From Candidatus Accumulibacter affinis (GTDB taxonomy: Bacteria > Pseudomonadota > Gammaproteobacteria > Burkholderiales > Rhodocyclaceae), in NCBI GenBank assembly GCA_016713625.1, contig JADJOT010000009.1:124001-188000 (forward strand): a stretch of 64,000 nt of DNA. Reading direction: 5' to 3'. Both the position numbers and the translations under genes were made by a program. The notes under the pieces are model-generated. The model had not been told where the DNA came from. It saw only the letters and a list, made by a program, of their open reading frames with translations, and made no database searches. Positions 18,530 through 27,551 of this stretch are shown here, one piece after another (positions within the stretch are counted from its first letter, which is position 1; each line of letters begins with the position of its first letter).

Positions 18530-19282
18530 TCACAGCGCGTAACCGAAGGACTGGATGATGGCGCGGGCCTTGTCGGCGCGCAGATACGCCAGAAAGGCCT
18601 CGGCGGCCGGCTTGCCTTTTCCCCTGGCGAGCATCACAGCGTCCTGGCGCAGCGGTTGGTAGAGCTTCTGTGGAACGATCCAGCCCGAACCTTCGGCGAT
18701 ACGACCATCCTTGTACACCTGCGAGAGCGCCACGAAACCAAGTTCGCTGTTGCCGGAGGCGACAAACTGGTAGGCCTGGCTACTGTTCTCGGCGGTGACG
18801 AACTTCCCTCGCAGTGTGTCGAACAGACCAAGCGCCTGCAACACCTCGACGCCGGCTGCACCATACGGTGCCAGCCTGGGACTGGGCAGCGCGAGGTGCT
18901 GGAAGTTCTGCCGCTGCAGCACTTCGCCCTGGTCGTCGACGTAGCCGGCGGTGCGGCTCCACAGCACCAGCTTGCCGATGGCGTAGGTGAAGCGGCTGCC
19001 AGCGACGCCGTCGCCCTCCTTCTCCAGTCTGGCGGGCGTTTCGTCGTCGGCGGCGAGGAACACTTCGAAGGGCGCGCCGGCCTTGATCTGGGCGTAGAGC
19101 TTGCCGGTGGAGCCGAACGACGGAACGATCCGGTGAGCGCTGTCCTTCGCGAATTCGCTGACGATCTTCCGCATCGGCGCGGCGAAGTTGGCCGCCACGG
19201 CGACGTTGAGCTCGTCGGCATGGGTTGCCGCCGTGCTCAGCAGGACCAGGGCCAGAAATCCTGTCTGCAGCGGGTTTGCCAT
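18530..19282 (-). CDS. modA: Molybdate-binding periplasmic protein ModA
   Basis: 250 aa with a signal peptide (MANPLQTGFLALVLLSTAATHA) and the ModA fold: LNVAVAANFAAPMRKI, SFGSTGKLYAQI, APFEVFLAADDETPARL. It ends one base before modB. It captures molybdate or tungstate in the periplasm for ModBC. No ModE site or sigma-54 promoter was evident in the short upstream gap. Confidence 0.94.
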   Translation of the reverse strand: MANPLQTGFLALVLLSTAATHADELNVAVAANFAAPMRKIVSEFAKDSAHRIVPSFGSTGKLYAQIKAGAPFEVFLAADDETPARLEKEGDGVAGSRFTYAIGKLVLWSRTAGYVDDQGEVLQRQNFQHLALPSPRLAPYGAAGVEVLQALGLFDTLRGKFVTAENSSQAYQFVASGNSELGFVALSQVYKDGRIAEGSGWIVPQKLYQPLRQDAVMLARGKGKPAAEAFLAYLRADKARAIIQSFGYAL

Positions 19283-19349
19283 GGGGTCTCCTCGACGGCT
19301 GGGGTGCTGGGGTGTTTTGTGAGGCGCTCGCCAAGCGGCCTACATCCTA

Positions 19350-19946
19350 CTACAGAGCGAACGCCAGCAAAGGGCCAGGAAGGGCGGCGTCCTCCGGTCC
19401 AAAGCAGAGCGCGCGGTCGCAGCATTCGGCGCAATGCGGCGCCTTGCAGATCGGCACGCCGGCACGCTCGCAGAGCTGCCGGTAGAAGAATTTCTTCCAC
19501 TTCATGTCGTCGCAGTTCTTCGCCGCCAGCGCCGGAAAGTTTTCGCGCAACAAATCCGACAGAGCCTGCCGGTTGGGCAGCCCCATGTCCTGCCAGAGGT
19601 GCTGTTCACCCATCGCTGCAGTCGCTATCGCATGACACAGCCAGGCGCCTGACTCGTCGGCTACGGCGCGATATTCGAGCAGCAACTCGACGATATCGTC
19701 ATACTCGTCGTCAGCGTCGGCGCGGTCAGCGGCCGGCGCGCTGGCGGCACTCAGCAAGACCTGCCCCGGCAAGTACGCGGCGAGCAAGGCCAACAGGCGC
19801 TCTTCGGAAAGTCCCCGCAGCAGCGGCTGGCGTCCGGCCGCCAGAGCCTTGCCGATGACACCCATCAGGGCCAGCGCGCGTAGCTCCTCGCCTGGCGGCG
19901 AATGCAGCGGCGGCACAGGTAACGGATTGTCGGTCGGAATGCGCAT
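19350..19946 (-). CDS. nifQ: NifQ, molybdenum donor for FeMo-cofactor synthesis
   Basis: 198 aa. The family hallmark is the Cys motif C-x4-C-x2-C-x5-C, seen here as Cys167, Cys172, Cys175 and Cys181 (ICKAPHCAECCDRALCFG). It is preceded by the conserved WKKFFYRQLCERAGVP segment. NifQ carries an Fe-S-Mo cluster and hands Mo to the NifEN/NifH assembly system. It lies directly upstream of modABC on the same strand and is divergent from nifE, so Mo import and Mo insertion genes are together. Confidence 0.93.
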   Translation of the reverse strand: MRIPTDNPLPVPPLHSPPGEELRALALMGVIGKALAAGRQPLLRGLSEERLLALLAAYLPGQVLLSAASAPAADRADADDEYDDIVELLLEYRAVADESGAWLCHAIATAAMGEQHLWQDMGLPNRQALSDLLRENFPALAAKNCDDMKWKKFFYRQLCERAGVPICKAPHCAECCDRALCFGPEDAALPGPLLAFAL

Positions 19947-20101
19947 GCAGGGCTCCCGGGCAGCAGATGCGAGGTCTCACGCAAGACCCATGCCAGGGCT
20001 GCGTGTGCTGGCCTCTGTCGCGTGCAGGCCCGCGAGCAGGAGTGCCGGCCAGGCGTCGACCCACCGGGCGTCACGCAGGCGCCCCCGGATGGCTGTCGCA
20101 A

Positions 20102-20117
20102 TGTCGCAAACCTGACA
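20102..20117. promoter_or_regulatory. NifA-type upstream activator site (TGT-N10-ACA)
   Basis: TGTCGCAAACCTGACA matches the NifA consensus TGT-N10-ACA exactly. Its centre is roughly 78 bp upstream of the transcription start predicted from the -24/-12 promoter at 20162-20176, the usual distance for an enhancer-bound activator. It lies in the nifQ/nifE divergent gap and could also serve nifQ. Confidence 0.8.
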
Positions 20118-20161
20118 ATTTCCTCATCTCGCACAATCCAGCCGAATCAAGTGTTTATCGT

Positions 20162-20176
20162 TGGCACGGCAATTGC
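20162..20176 (+). promoter_or_regulatory. Sigma-54 (-24/-12) promoter of nifE operon
   Basis: TGGCACGGCAATTGC fits the RpoN consensus with GG at 20163-20164 and GC at 20175-20176, exactly 10 bases apart. It is 30 bp before the nifE ATG and has a NifA site upstream. Confidence 0.88.
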
Positions 20177-20205
20177 GTGAAGACGTTGAACAGAGGACTG
20201 ATGCG

Positions 20206-21633
20206 ATGAAAACAGCCGAAATCACCGAACTGCTGAACGAGCCCGCCTGTGCCCACCACCGGAACGAGAAATCCGGTTGTGCGCGCACCAAGCCGGGAGC
20301 GACGGCCGGCGGTTGTTCGTTTGATGGTGCGCAGATCGCGCTGCTGCCGATTTGCGACGTGGCACACATCGTGCACGGGCCGATCGCCTGCGCCGGCGCC
20401 TCCTGGGACAACCGCGGCGCCCGCTCGTCGGGCCCGACACTGTATCGAATCGGCATGACCACCGATCTCACCGAGCAGGACGTGATCATGGGCCGTGGCG
20501 AAAAGCGGCTCTTTCTGGCGATCAAGCAGGCCATCGACGACTACGCGCCGAAGGCAGTGTTTGTCTACTCGACCTGCGTTCCGGCGCTGATTGGTGACGA
20601 CCTCGAAGCCGTCGCCAGAGCAGCCAGCGAGCGCTGGGGCGTGCCGGTGGTAGCGGTCGATTGCGCGGGCTTCTACGGTACCAAGAATCTCGGCAACCGC
20701 ATCGCCGGTGAAGCCATGTTCAAGTACGTGATCGGTACCCGCGAGCCGGAGCCGCTACCCGCCGCCGCGCAACGGCCGGGGGTCAGGGTGCATGCCGTGA
20801 ATCTGATCGGCGAGTACAACATCGCCGGCGAATTCTGGTACGTCGCGCCGCTGTTCGACGAACTCGGCCTGCGCATCCTGTGCACGCTTTCGGGCGATGC
20901 CCGCTTCCACGAGGTACAGACCATGCACCGGGCGCAGGTATCGATGGTGGTCTGCGCCAAGGCGCTGCTGAATGTTGCGCGCAAGCTCGAAGCCGATTTC
21001 GGTGTGCCCTTTTTCGAGGGCAGCTTTTACGGGATCAGCGATACCTCGCAGGCTTTCCGTGACTTCGCGCGGCTGCTCGGCGACGCCGATCTCACGGCGC
21101 GCACCGAGGCGATGATCGCCCGTGAGGAGGCGAAGATTCGCACTGCGCTGGAACCCTGGCGGGCGCGGCTGGCTGGCAAGCGGGTACTGCTGTACACCGG
21201 CGGCGTCAAGAGTTGGTCGGTGGTCTCGGCGCTGCAGGACCTCGGCATGACGGTGGTGGCCACCGGCACCAACAAGTCCGAGGAAGACAAGGCGCGCATT
21301 CGCGAGATCATGGGTGAGCAGACGAAGATGATCACCGACGGCAGTCCCAAGGCGCTGCTGCAGGCCTACCACGACTACCAGGCGGACCTCCTGATCGCCG
21401 GTGGGCGCAACCTGTATACCGCACTGAAGGCGCGCATTCCCTTCCTCGACATCAACCAGGAACGCGAATTCGGTTACGCCGGTTACGACGGCATGCTGGA
21501 GCTGGTCCGGCAGCTGGCGCTGACGCTGGAGTCGCCGGTGTGGCGCAAGGTTCGGGCACGAGCGCCGTGGGCGGCGCCGGCGCAGCGGACGGCGAGCGAA
21601 GGCGCGGCCGCCCGGGGAGAAAACGATGGCTGA
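20206..21633 (+). CDS. nifE: Nitrogenase FeMo-cofactor scaffold NifE
   Basis: 475 aa from the ATG at 20206. An in-frame upstream extension runs through the sigma-54 promoter and is rejected. NifD-like protein that with NifN forms the scaffold on which NifB-co is converted to FeMo-co. Typical segments: GGCSFDGAQIALLPICDVAHIVHGPIACAG, VYSTCVPALIGDDLEAV, and the C-terminal LLIAGGRNLYTALKARIPFLDINQEREFGYAGYDG. The 3' end overlaps nifN by 8 bp. First gene of a NifA/RpoN-controlled operon. Confidence 0.96.
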   Translation: MKTAEITELLNEPACAHHRNEKSGCARTKPGATAGGCSFDGAQIALLPICDVAHIVHGPIACAGASWDNRGARSSGPTLYRIGMTTDLTEQDVIMGRGEKRLFLAIKQAIDDYAPKAVFVYSTCVPALIGDDLEAVARAASERWGVPVVAVDCAGFYGTKNLGNRIAGEAMFKYVIGTREPEPLPAAAQRPGVRVHAVNLIGEYNIAGEFWYVAPLFDELGLRILCTLSGDARFHEVQTMHRAQVSMVVCAKALLNVARKLEADFGVPFFEGSFYGISDTSQAFRDFARLLGDADLTARTEAMIAREEAKIRTALEPWRARLAGKRVLLYTGGVKSWSVVSALQDLGMTVVATGTNKSEEDKARIREIMGEQTKMITDGSPKALLQAYHDYQADLLIAGGRNLYTALKARIPFLDINQEREFGYAGYDGMLELVRQLALTLESPVWRKVRARAPWAAPAQRTASEGAAARGENDG

Positions 21634-23032
21634 AGTCCTGAAACGCGCCAAACCTCTGGCGGTAAATCCGCTGAAGGCCAGCCAGCCGATCGGCGCTGCG
21701 CTCGCCTTCCTCGGCGTGCGCGGAGCGATTCCGATGTTGCACGGTTCGCAGGGCTGCACGGCCTTTGGCAAGGTCTTTCTGGTGCGCCATTTTCGTGAAC
21801 CAATTCCGCTGCAGACGACGGCCATGGATCAGGTGTCGAGCATCATGAGCGCCGACGAGAACGTCATTGAGGGCTTGCGGGTGCTCTGCGCAAAGAACTC
21901 GCCGGAGCTGATCGGAGTTCCCACCACCGGCCTCTCCGAGACCCAGGGCTGCGACCTGCAGCGCCTGGTACGCGTGTTCCGCGCCCGCTATCCGCAGTTC
22001 TCGGAGACCGCCGTCGTGCCGGTAAACACCCCGGACTATTCCGGCTGCCTCGAATCCGGCTTTGCCCTGGCCGTCGAAGCGATCATCGACACCCTGGTCC
22101 CCGATACCGCAAGCTGCTCTCAGGCTGGACAACGTCCGCAGCAGGTGAACGTGCTCGCCGCGTCGATGCTGACACCCGGCGATATCGAGACGATCAAGGC
22201 ATGGATCGAGGCCTTCGGCCTGCAGCCGCTGGTGCTGCCCGACATCGGCGACTCGCTCGACGGCCATCTGGTCGATCAGGAAAGTACGCCGCTGACCCTG
22301 GGCGGGACGCCAAAGGATGAAATCGCCACGCTCGGTCAGGCCGCCGCTACCATCGTCATCGGGCGCTCGCTGCAACGGGCGGCCGACTTGCTGAACAAAC
22401 GCACCGGCGTACCGGATTTTCGCTTCGACCATCTGCAGGGCCTCGATGCCTGCGATGCCTTCACTCTCGCGCTGACGGCCATCTCCGGGCAAGCAGTGCC
22501 CGCGGCTATCGAGCGTCAGCGGGCACAACTGCAGGATGCCATGGTCGATACCCATTTCATGACCGGTTTCCTGCGCATCGCCATTGCCGCCGACCCGGAC
22601 CTGCTGCTGGCGCTCGGCCAGTTGTTTGCCGGCGTCGGTGCAGAAATCGTCGCTGCTGTGGCCTCGGCCCGCGCCGAATTGCTCGCCGAGATACCCGCCG
22701 CGTCGGTACGCATCGGCGACCTCGAAGACCTGGAGCGTGCGGCCCTGGCGAACCGCGCCCAAATCATCGTTGCCAATTCGCACGCGGTCGCCTGCGCCGA
22801 ACGTCTGCAGCTGCCCATCCTGCGCGCCGGCTTCCCGCTGTACGACTGGGTAGGTGCTTACGCGCGGACCTGGGTCGGTTACCGCGGCGCGCGTCAGACC
22901 CTGTTCGATATGGCCAATCTTTTCCTCGGGAACCACCATGAAACCCCTGTCCATCGATCCATTTACCGGGTCGACAGCGCCAGCGATGAGCAGAACCGGC
23001 CGTTGTCTGGTACTCGCCTGGTCCACCACTAG
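21626..23032 (+). CDS. nifN: Nitrogenase FeMo-cofactor scaffold NifN
   Basis: 468 aa, NifK-like partner of NifE. Conserved N-terminus NPLKASQPIGAALAFLG, LHGSQGCTAFGKVFLVRHFREPIPLQTTAM, and STTGLSET-type segment GVPTTGLSETQGCD. The C-terminus (GYRGARQTLFDMANLFLGNHHE) is also normal. Intact frame, overlaps nifE. The last 95 bp overlap the proposed nifX start region. Confidence 0.95.
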   Translation: MAEVLKRAKPLAVNPLKASQPIGAALAFLGVRGAIPMLHGSQGCTAFGKVFLVRHFREPIPLQTTAMDQVSSIMSADENVIEGLRVLCAKNSPELIGVPTTGLSETQGCDLQRLVRVFRARYPQFSETAVVPVNTPDYSGCLESGFALAVEAIIDTLVPDTASCSQAGQRPQQVNVLAASMLTPGDIETIKAWIEAFGLQPLVLPDIGDSLDGHLVDQESTPLTLGGTPKDEIATLGQAAATIVIGRSLQRAADLLNKRTGVPDFRFDHLQGLDACDAFTLALTAISGQAVPAAIERQRAQLQDAMVDTHFMTGFLRIAIAADPDLLLALGQLFAGVGAEIVAAVASARAELLAEIPAASVRIGDLEDLERAALANRAQIIVANSHAVACAERLQLPILRAGFPLYDWVGAYARTWVGYRGARQTLFDMANLFLGNHHETPVHRSIYRVDSASDEQNRPLSGTRLVHH

Positions 23033-23465
23033 CCAGGCGCCGGGCATGCTCAGGGTAGCCTTCGCCAGCAATGACCGCAGCACGGTGAATCAGCACTTTG
23101 GCGCCGCCGAGGGCTTCGCCATCTACGCCATCGACGGCGAGCGCGCGCAACTCGTCGAAGTCGTCGAGTTTCCGTCAGCAAGCATGGATGGCAACGAAAG
23201 TCGACTGCCAACCAGAATTGCCACGCTGGCCGGCTGTGCCGCCGTGTATTGCCTGGCAGCCGGTGCGTCGGCAGTGAAACAACTGCTGGCCGCCGGCGTG
23301 CACCCGGTTCGGCTCGACGAACCGGCAGAGATCAAGCCGCTCGTGAAACTGATCGGTCAGGCGACTCGGCAGGGTGGCCTGGCCTGGGTAGACAAGGCGC
23401 TTCGGCAACATTCCGACGGCCGCAGCCGCTTCGACCGGATGCTTGCGGAAGGCTGGGACGAATGA
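22938..23465 (+). CDS. nifX: NifX, FeMo-cofactor precursor carrier
   Basis: NifX/NafY-family protein that binds NifB-co and VK-cluster between NifB and NifEN. The core LRVAFASNDRSTVNQHFGAAEGFAIY is diagnostic. The ATG at 22938 gives 175 aa and overlaps nifN by 95 bp. An internal ATG at 23046, just after the nifN stop, would give the NifX core only. N-terminal extensions are known in this family, so start choice is uncertain. The stop overlaps the next ATG. Confidence 0.9.
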   Translation: MKPLSIDPFTGSTAPAMSRTGRCLVLAWSTTSQAPGMLRVAFASNDRSTVNQHFGAAEGFAIYAIDGERAQLVEVVEFPSASMDGNESRLPTRIATLAGCAAVYCLAAGASAVKQLLAAGVHPVRLDEPAEIKPLVKLIGQATRQGGLAWVDKALRQHSDGRSRFDRMLAEGWDE

Positions 23466-23893
23466 TGCCGGGCATGCTCAAAGCCCGCGGCCGGGTAATC
23501 GAAGTTCGCGATGGCACTGCCGAACTGCGTCTGACGACCACTTCGAGTTGCCATGGCTGCCGGGCGCAGGCAGTTTGCGGCAGCGGCCGCGAACAGTCGG
23601 TGCGCATCGCCGCACCGGCTGACCTGGCCGTCGGCGATGTCGTGTCACTCCAGCTTGGAGAAGCGCAGTTCTCGCTCGCGGTCGCGATCGGCTATCTACT
23701 GCCGGCGCTGACGCTGCTACTCGGCGCCATTCTGCTGTCGTTTGCTGGCGACGCGGCCGCCGTGGTCGGTGCCGCCATCGGCCTGGCCATCGGCATCCTC
23801 CTCGTCCGTCTGCTCGCCCGCAGGCGGCTTGCCGACCAGCTACAACCCGTCACGACCTGCCTTGCCAACTCACTACCCGGAGAAAACCCATGA
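23462..23893 (+). CDS. RseC/MucC-like membrane protein in the nif operon
   Basis: 143 aa. N-terminal half has a four-Cys cluster in CHGCRAQAVCGSG, then VGDVVSLQLGEAQFSLAVAIGYLLPALTLLLGA and a second hydrophobic helix. This is the plan of RseC/MucC proteins, which are linked to SoxR-reducing and Rnf electron-transfer systems. It overlaps nifX and the DUF269 gene by 4 bp each, so it is a true operon member. A role in electron supply or redox sensing for nitrogenase is an inference only. Confidence 0.75.
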   Translation: MMPGMLKARGRVIEVRDGTAELRLTTTSSCHGCRAQAVCGSGREQSVRIAAPADLAVGDVVSLQLGEAQFSLAVAIGYLLPALTLLLGAILLSFAGDAAAVVGAAIGLAIGILLVRLLARRRLADQLQPVTTCLANSLPGENP

Positions 23894-24375
23894 CCACGAG
23901 CCTTGCTCCCGAATCCGCCATCGAGCCCGCCGATGACCCAGTCTATGCCACCGACTTCATCCGCGAAATGCTGCGGCAGACGCGCGCGCTCGACAGTTAC
24001 GGTCAGTGGGATGGCAAACCGGTGCCGGCAGTGCTCGCTGGCTACGTGCTGAGCAAGGAACAGAAGCGCGCGATCCCGACCATCGGCGATCCCGACGAGC
24101 TGACCCTCGCCGGCGTCAAGGCCTTCCACAACGCGATTGCGGTATTGATCGAGAAGGAGTGCGGCCAGATGGCGGTGCCCTTCGTGCTCATCACCCACGA
24201 AGGATTCGGCCGCGCGCTGATCACCGTCGGCAAGCTGGTGGTGATGGATCGCACCCTGCGCGACGTGCACCGTTTCGGCTTCGAGTCGCTCTCCAAAATG
24301 AAGACGGAAGCCGACAAGCATCTGGCGGTGGCGCTCGGCATCATTGGCAGATTCCCTGAAGTGGCCGGCATGTGA
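23890..24375 (+). CDS. NifX-associated nitrogen fixation protein (DUF269)
   Basis: 161 aa, DUF269 family, found almost only beside nifX in diazotrophs. Typical segments are FIREMLRQTRALDSYGQWDG, LSKEQKRAIPTIGDPD and GFGRALITVGKLVVMDRTLRDVHRFGF. Overlaps the RseC-like gene by 4 bp. Molecular function is not established. Confidence 0.92.
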   Translation: MTTSLAPESAIEPADDPVYATDFIREMLRQTRALDSYGQWDGKPVPAVLAGYVLSKEQKRAIPTIGDPDELTLAGVKAFHNAIAVLIEKECGQMAVPFVLITHEGFGRALITVGKLVVMDRTLRDVHRFGFESLSKMKTEADKHLAVALGIIGRFPEVAGM

Positions 24376-24385
24376 GGGTACCGAA

Positions 24386-24595
24386 ATGAGCGAAGAAGAA
24401 GTCAGGGAACTCGACCGGGAAGTGAAGAAGCTGAAACGCATCGCCAGCGAGCAGGCCGCAAGACTCCACGATCTGGTCGAGGACAGGCTGCCTGCCGGTT
24501 GGCAGGAAATCCCGGAAATTTCACAGGCAACCCTCACCGCCTGCCAGGCCTGGGCGGCTGCCAACGCCCGCCTGCAGGCGGCGCAGAAAGGCTAG
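24386..24595 (+). CDS. Small nif-associated protein (DUF683 / CCE_0567 family)
   Basis: 69 aa from the ATG at 24386 (MSEEEVRELDREVKKLKRIA). It is a short helical, coiled-coil-like protein ending in DLVEDRLPAGWQEIPEI and an Ala-rich helix. This family is regularly located between the DUF269 gene and the nif ferredoxin, as here. A longer upstream in-frame extension overlaps DUF269 and is not favoured. Function unknown. Confidence 0.88.
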   Translation: MSEEEVRELDREVKKLKRIASEQAARLHDLVEDRLPAGWQEIPEISQATLTACQAWAAANARLQAAQKG

Positions 24596-24599
24596 GATC

Positions 24600-24902
24600 A
24601 TGACCACGATTACCGGACGCACCCGCGGTGGCGACGAGTGGATACCACAGTTTGTCAGCCTTCTCGATCCGAAGAAGTGCATCGGCTGCGGTCGCTGCTA
24701 CAAGGTCTGTCCCCGCAATGTGCTGGATCTGGTCGAGCGCAGCGAGCAGTTGCTGGCCGACGCCGACGACGACGACGATGGGGAGGACGACGACGAAATG
24801 ATGGTCATGACCATCGCCAATGGCGCTGACTGCATCGGCTGCGGTGCCTGCGGACGCGTCTGCCCGAAGGACTGCTACACCTATGCTGCGGCCAACGAGT
24901 GA
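24600..24902 (+). CDS. fdxB: Nif-specific ferredoxin III (FdxB), 2[4Fe-4S]
   Basis: 100 aa with two ferredoxin Cys motifs, CIGCGRCYKVCP and CIGCGACGRVCP. Between them lies an unusually acidic loop (a run of Asp/Glu around residues 54-66). Starts 4 bp after the DUF683 gene and ends the nifE operon. FdxB-type ferredoxins are associated with nitrogenase maturation or electron supply. Confidence 0.93.
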   Translation: MTTITGRTRGGDEWIPQFVSLLDPKKCIGCGRCYKVCPRNVLDLVERSEQLLADADDDDDGEDDDEMMVMTIANGADCIGCGACGRVCPKDCYTYAAANE

Positions 24903-24949
24903 GGGTTGCCCTCATTCCGGCTGACCGTCGATCGTGCGGGCAGCGGGCG

Positions 24950-24965
24950 TGTCGCGTTTGCGACA
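24950..24965. promoter_or_regulatory. NifA-type upstream activator site (perfect palindrome)
   Basis: TGTCGCGTTTGCGACA is TGT-N10-ACA with six-base symmetric arms (TGTCGC/GCGACA). It is about 100 bp upstream of the start predicted from the -24/-12 box at 25034-25048. It closely resembles the site at 20102. Confidence 0.85.
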
Positions 24966-25033
24966 AATGCCCAGTCCGCCCGGGAATCCAGATAGTGGCA
25001 TGAATACAATTAGTTATGGTCACTCGGATGGGC

Positions 25034-25048
25034 TGGTACGAAGTTTGC
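25034..25048 (+). promoter_or_regulatory. Sigma-54 promoter of the iscA-nifU-nifS operon
   Basis: TGGTACGAAGTTTGC has GG at 25035-25036 and GC at 25047-25048 with exactly 10 bases between. It lies 50 bp before the iscA-like ATG, with a NifA site upstream. Confidence 0.85.
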
Positions 25049-25098
25049 ACAGGTAGACGCAGAGCCGCAAACCCAACCTGTCTCAAGGAGAGCACACG

Positions 25099-25425
25099 AT
25101 GATCAATCTGACCCCCGCTGCATCCAAGGCGATCAACCGCTTCATCAAGGCGACCGAGACTCCGGTCGCCGGTCTGCGTATCTTTGTTTCCGGCGGCGGT
25201 TGTGCCGGCCTGCAGTACGGGCTACGGCTCGAGCAGGACAAGAGCGAGGACGATCTGGAATTCGATGTCGGTACCAGCGCCAAGCTGCTGGTCGACCCGA
25301 TGAGCAGTTCGCTGCTCGACGGCCTGACCGTCGATTTTGTCGACAGCCTCACCCAGACCGGTTTCAGGTTCAATAATCCGAATGTCTCGGGAGCCTGCTC
25401 CTGCGGCCAGTCGTTCAAGGCGTGA
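25099..25425 (+). CDS. HesB/IscA-type Fe-S carrier, nif-associated
   Basis: 108 aa A-type Fe-S carrier. The three ligand cysteines are in GGGCAGLQYG and the C-terminal GACSCGQSF pair. The ATG follows an AAGGAG box. It heads the nifU-nifS transcription unit under a sigma-54 promoter, which marks it as the nif-dedicated IscA rather than the housekeeping one. Receives clusters from NifU. Confidence 0.93.
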   Translation: MINLTPAASKAINRFIKATETPVAGLRIFVSGGGCAGLQYGLRLEQDKSEDDLEFDVGTSAKLLVDPMSSSLLDGLTVDFVDSLTQTGFRFNNPNVSGACSCGQSFKA

Positions 25426-25435
25426 GGAGAACAGC

Positions 25436-26320
25436 ATGTGGGACTACTCCGAGAAGGTGCGTGAACACTTCTTCAACCCGAGGAATTCCGGGCCGCTGGA
25501 AGACGCCAACGGCGTTGGCGATTTCGGCTCGATCAAGTGTGGCGACGCGCTGCGTCTGATGCTCAAGGTCACCCGGCAACCGAGGTGATCGACGACGCCC
25601 GTTTTCAGACCTTTGGCTGCGGCTCGGCGATTGCCTCGTCGTCGGCGCTGACCGAGATCATCAAGGGCAAGACGCTCGACGAAGCCCTGCAGGTCAGCAA
25701 CCAGGACATCGCCGACTATCTCGACGGCCTGCCGCCGGAGAAGATGCACTGCTCGGTGATGGGGCGCGAGGCCTTGCAGGCGGCAGTCGCCAACTATCGC
25801 GGCGAGACCTGGAACGACGATCATGAAGAAGGTGATCTGGTCTGTAAGTGCTTCGCCATCGATGCGCCAATGATCGAGTCTACCGTCCGCGCCAACCGCC
25901 TGCGGACGCTCGAGGAGGTGGCCAACTACACCAAGGCTGGCGGCGGCTGTTCGGCCTGTCACGAGAAGATCGAGGACATTCTGATTGCCGTCAACGGCAG
26001 GCTCTACGCCAGTCAGGCGACGCCCGGGACCGCCCGGTCCACGCCCGCCGAAGGGTCAGGCAAGCCGAAGCTGACCAACTACCAGCGCATCCGCAAGATC
26101 GAGGAGACGCTGGAGGCGATCCGCCCGACGCTGCAGCGTGACCACGGCGACGTCACGCTGGTCGGAAGTCGACGGCAAGAAGATCTACGTCGAACTCACC
26201 GGCGCCTGCCGGGGCTGTGCGATGGAGGTCGCCACCCTGGGCGGCGTCCAGCAGAAACTCATCGAAGCCTTGGGCGAACTGGTACAGGTGCTGCCGGTAG
26301 CCGCGCTCGCCCGCGCGTAA
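25436..26320 (+). pseudogene. nifU: Fe-S scaffold NifU, two frameshifts
   Basis: Three-domain NifU: IscU-like domain (MWDYSEKVREHFFNPRNSG, FGCGSAIASSSALTE, GLPPEKMHCSVMGREAL), central [2Fe-2S] domain (CKCFAIDAPMIE, GGGCSACHEKIE) and C-terminal Nfu domain (VELTGACRGCAMEVATLGGVQ). The frame slips near 25575, between LKV and the PATEVIDDARF continuation, and again near 26165, where an extra G sits in GTCGGAAGTCG. All three domains are otherwise complete and well conserved, so sequence error is a serious alternative to real inactivation. Its partner nifS is intact. Confidence 0.92.
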
Positions 26321-26342
26321 CCTTCATCCGACAGGAACGACC

Positions 26343-27551
26343 ATGAAACCGATCTACCTGGACAACAATGCCACAACGGCTTGCGATCCCGCCGTTGTGG
26401 AGGCCATGCTGCCATTCTTTACCGAGCAGTTCGGTAATGCTTCCTCGATCCACAGTTTCGGTGCCCAGGTCGGCAAGGCGATCAAGCAAGCGCGGATGCA
26501 GGTGCAGTCGCTGCTCGGTGCTGCCCACGACTCGGAAATCGTGTTCACTTCCTGCGGTACCGAGTCCGACTCGACGGCCATTCTCTCGGCGCTCAAGGCG
26601 AATCCCGAACGGCGCACGGTGATCACCACGGTGGTCGAGCATCCGGCGATTCTGACGCTGTGCACCTATCTCGAGAAAGAGAACTACGTCGTGCATCGGC
26701 TGCGCGTTGACCGCCGGGGGCGCATCGACCTCGACGAATACAAATCGCTGCTCAACGAGCGCGTGGCGATCGTCTCGGCGATGTGGGCCAACAACGAAAC
26801 CGGCACCCTCTTTCCCGTCGAAGAGATGGCCGAAATGGCGCACGAGAAAGGCATCGTCTTCCACACGGACGCGGTCCAGGCTGTCGGCAAGGTGGCCATC
26901 GACCTCAAGAACAGCAAAATTGACATGCTCTCGCTGTCCGGCCACAAGCTGCACGCGCCGAAAGGTATCGGAGTGCTCTATGTTCGCCGCAACACCCGCT
27001 TTCGCCCACTCTTGCGCGGTGGTCACCAGGAACGCGGGCGCCGCGCCGGCACCGAGAACTCGGCGTCGATTGTCGGCCTGGGCGTGGCTTGCGAACTCGC
27101 TCAACAACACCTGGTGGATGCGAACAGGAGCGTCAAGCAACTACGGGACCGCCTTGAACGGGGCATCCTGGCGAAGGTCGGCAATGCTTTCGTCAACGGC
27201 GATACGCTCTACCGCCTGCCAAATACGGCCAGCATCGCTTTCGAGTACGTCGAAGGCGAAGGTATTCTGCTGCTGCTCAATCGGCAGGGCATTGCCGCCT
27301 CCTCGGGCTCTGCCTGCACCTCGGGTTCGCTGGAGCCGTCGCATGTCATGCGCGCGATGGCCATCCCGTACACCGCAGCGCACGGCACGATCCGCTTCTC
27401 GCTTTCCCGTTACAACACCGCCGAGGAAGTCGACCGGGTGATTGCCGCAGTACCGCCAGTGATCGCGCAACTGCGGAAAATCTCGCCGTACTGGAGCGGT
27501 GACGGACCGCTGGCGAATCCCGCGCAGATGTTCCAGCCGGAATACGCCTGA
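26343..27551 (+). CDS. nifS: Cysteine desulfurase NifS
   Basis: 402 aa PLP enzyme that releases sulfur from cysteine for nitrogenase Fe-S clusters. The PLP lysine is in SLSGHKLHAPKG and the catalytic Cys is in SSGSACTSGSLEPSHV, the NifS/IscS group I form. Also present: YLDNNATTACDP start and WANNETGTLFPVEE. 22 bp after nifU, same operon. Confidence 0.96.
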   Translation: MKPIYLDNNATTACDPAVVEAMLPFFTEQFGNASSIHSFGAQVGKAIKQARMQVQSLLGAAHDSEIVFTSCGTESDSTAILSALKANPERRTVITTVVEHPAILTLCTYLEKENYVVHRLRVDRRGRIDLDEYKSLLNERVAIVSAMWANNETGTLFPVEEMAEMAHEKGIVFHTDAVQAVGKVAIDLKNSKIDMLSLSGHKLHAPKGIGVLYVRRNTRFRPLLRGGHQERGRRAGTENSASIVGLGVACELAQQHLVDANRSVKQLRDRLERGILAKVGNAFVNGDTLYRLPNTASIAFEYVEGEGILLLLNRQGIAASSGSACTSGSLEPSHVMRAMAIPYTAAHGTIRFSLSRYNTAEEVDRVIAAVPPVIAQLRKISPYWSGDGPLANPAQMFQPEYA

